5,625 nucleotides of DNA, from positions 1 to 5,625 of the forward strand of contig CAMNDA010000261.1 of the NCBI GenBank assembly GCA_946534745.1, given 5' to 3'. Made by a program: the position numbers and the translations under genes. The number at the start of each line of letters is the position of its first letter. The stretch's first letter is position 1. Of this stretch, positions 4,306 to 5,625 are shown piece after piece. Under the pieces are notes generated by a model, which saw only the letters and a list, made by a program, of their open reading frames with translations, was not told where the DNA came from and searched no databases. Source of the stretch: an uncultured Verrucomicrobiota bacterium (GTDB lineage: Bacteria; Verrucomicrobiota; Kiritimatiellia; RFP12; UBA3636).

Positions 4306-5625
4306 ATGACCGACGAAGACCTCCGCCCCCTCCTCAACGACGAGCAGTGGCGGGCCGCCGTCGCGCCGGACGGCCCCCTGCTCATCCTCGCCGCCGCCGG
4401 CACCGGCAAGACCCGCACGCTCGTCTACCGCCTCGTCCACCTCATCGGCAGGGGCGTCGATCCCCGCCGCATCCTCCTGCTCACGTTCACCAACCGCGCC
4501 GCCCGCGAGATGATCGACCGCACGCGCGAGGCGACCGGGGGCTTCTCCCCCCACTTCTCCAGCGGCACCTTCCACCACTGCGCCAACTGGCTCCTGCGCA
4601 AGTACGGCGCCTCCCTCGGCATCGCGCCCGACTTCGCCGTCCTCGACGCCGAGGACCAGCGCGGCATCATGGGCCGCATCCTCAAGGACCGCGGCCACCG
4701 CCCCAAGGACCGCGACTTCCCCAAGCGCGAGGTCGTCCTGTCGCTGCTCTCCGGCGCCGTGAACCGCAACCTCGACCCCGCCGACTGGATCGAGCGGAAG
4801 GGCCCCGAGTTCTCCGCGCAGGCAGACGAGCTGCTCGCCTGCATGCGCGAATACGACCGCCGCAAGCGCGAGCTCGGCGCGCTCGACTTCGACGACCTGC
4901 TCGTCCGGGCGCTGCGCCTGCTGCGCGAGGACGCCCGCGTCCGCGAGCTCGTGCAGGAGCACTTCGAGCACGTCCTCGTCGACGAGTACCAGGACACCAA
5001 CGCCCTGCAGTCCTCGTTCGTCGACCTCGTCGCCGCCCGCCACCGCAACCTCTCCGTCGTCGGCGACGACTTCCAGTGCATCTACTCCTGGCGCGGCTCG
5101 GACTACAACAACATCATGAGCTTCGCCGACCGCTACCCCGACGCGCGCGTCGTCAAGCTCGAGACGAACTACCGCTCGCTCGGCCCGATCCTGGACCTGG
5201 CCAACGCCAGCATCCGCAACAACCGCGAGCAGTTCGCCCGCTACGCCAAGGTCCTGCGCCCCGCGCGCGAGTCGGAGGGCGCCCCGCGCCCGCGGCTCGT
5301 CGAGGTCCACGACGGCGACGCGCAGGCCGACGAGCTCGTGGACGCCGTCCGCACCGCGCTGCGCCGCGGCTTCCGCCCCTGCGAGATCGCCGTGCTCTAC
5401 CGCTCGCACTTCCACGCGATGGAGGCGGAGCTGGCGCTCACCAAGCTCGGCATCCCCTACCGCATCACCTCCGGCACCGGCTTCTACGAGCAGAAGCACG
5501 TCAAGGACGCCGTCTCGCTCCTGCGCCTCGCCGCGACGCCGGACGACGCGCTCTCGTTCCTGCGGGTGATGGAGCTGCTGCCCGCCGTGGGCGACGCCAC
5601 CGCCGAGCGCCTCTGGGAGCGGCTC
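4306..5625 (+). CDS. SF1A ATP-dependent DNA helicase of the UvrD/PcrA/Rep family, 3' end outside the window
   Basis: The first 440 residues of a protein family normally about 650-750 long are present, open to the window edge. Motifs appear in the expected order: Q motif LNDEQ (Gln14), Walker A AAAGTGKT (about 29-36, Lys35), motif Ia TFTNRAAREM (60-69), motif Ib GTFHH (87-91), Walker B VDEYQDTN (225-232, Asp226/Glu227), motif III VVGDDFQCIYSWRG (251-264) and motif IV ETNYRS (286-291). The start of domain 2 follows, with CEIAVLYRS and GTGFYEQKHVKD. All visible catalytic residues are intact. These 3'-to-5' translocases act in nucleotide excision and mismatch repair, replication restart, or removal of proteins from DNA; which of UvrD, PcrA or Rep it corresponds to cannot be decided from this part. 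The ATG places the Q motif at the usual distance from the N-terminus. It is divergent from thioredoxin and has a predicted leaderless promoter. Confidence 0.95.
   Translation, partial: MTDEDLRPLLNDEQWRAAVAPDGPLLILAAAGTGKTRTLVYRLVHLIGRGVDPRRILLLTFTNRAAREMIDRTREATGGFSPHFSSGTFHHCANWLLRKYGASLGIAPDFAVLDAEDQRGIMGRILKDRGHRPKDRDFPKREVVLSLLSGAVNRNLDPADWIERKGPEFSAQADELLACMREYDRRKRELGALDFDDLLVRALRLLREDARVRELVQEHFEHVLVDEYQDTNALQSSFVDLVAARHRNLSVVGDDFQCIYSWRGSDYNNIMSFADRYPDARVVKLETNYRSLGPILDLANASIRNNREQFARYAKVLRPARESEGAPRPRLVEVHDGDAQADELVDAVRTALRRGFRPCEIAVLYRSHFHAMEAELALTKLGIPYRITSGTGFYEQKHVKDAVSLLRLAATPDDALSFLRVMELLPAVGDATAERLWERL

Noticed and set aside
3226..5499. A long open minus-strand frame of about 757 codons.
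   Set aside because: It runs antisense to ruvA and the helicase, and out of frame across thioredoxin. Its composition is repetitive Val/Glu/Ala/Gly/Arg, typical of shadow frames in GC-rich DNA.

Overview
The window is very GC-rich chromosomal DNA (well above two thirds G+C by eye) with strong G/C preference at third codon positions. Its content is bacterial: a RuvA, a thioredoxin, an SF1 helicase of the UvrD/PcrA/Rep type, a LysM plus L,D-transpeptidase cell-wall enzyme, and a membrane-anchored AlgX/AlgJ-like protein that suggests a Gram-negative-type envelope. I cannot fix the phylum from the sequence. A high-GC member of the Planctomycetes-Verrucomicrobia-Lentisphaerae/Kiritimatiellae group would fit, but that is an impression and not a demonstrated result.

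Layout. Positions 1-2117 hold a two-gene minus-strand operon. The upstream gene is the AlgX/AlgJ-like SGNH protein (2117-660). It overlaps by 4 bases (ATGA) a gene for a glycerol-1-phosphate-dehydrogenase-like protein (663-1), which runs off the left edge. That second gene carries an in-frame 27-bp tandem repeat and has lost two aspartates normally associated with the active site. A short divergent intergenic region (2118-2225) separates this operon from a plus-strand LysM/L,D-transpeptidase gene (2226-3188). Next come a 7-bp repeat array (3209-3250) and ruvA (3253-3861). ruvA converges on a thioredoxin gene (4175-3858, minus strand), and their stop codons share one CTAG. A second divergent intergenic region (4176-4305) leads to the SF1 helicase (4306 to the right edge, incomplete). 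No gene-free stretch exceeds about 130 bases.

Regulation. Both divergent intergenic regions look built on the same plan: two back-to-back sigma-70-like promoters with -35 boxes 6-9 bases apart. One side (L,D-transpeptidase, thioredoxin) has a leader and a Shine-Dalgarno sequence. The other side (AlgX-like, helicase) has the same 12-mer TGTGGTAGACTC exactly 7 bases before the ATG and no Shine-Dalgarno sequence, which predicts leaderless mRNAs.

Taken together this is mostly housekeeping DNA repair (RuvA, helicase), redox (thioredoxin) and envelope functions (L,D-transpeptidase, AlgX-like protein). I see no CRISPR array, transposase, phage gene, tRNA or rRNA, and no convincing evidence of a new multi-gene system. 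The most unusual items are the repeat-bearing, active-site-altered dehydrogenase-like gene, the mirrored leaderless promoters and the heptamer array at the start of ruvA.
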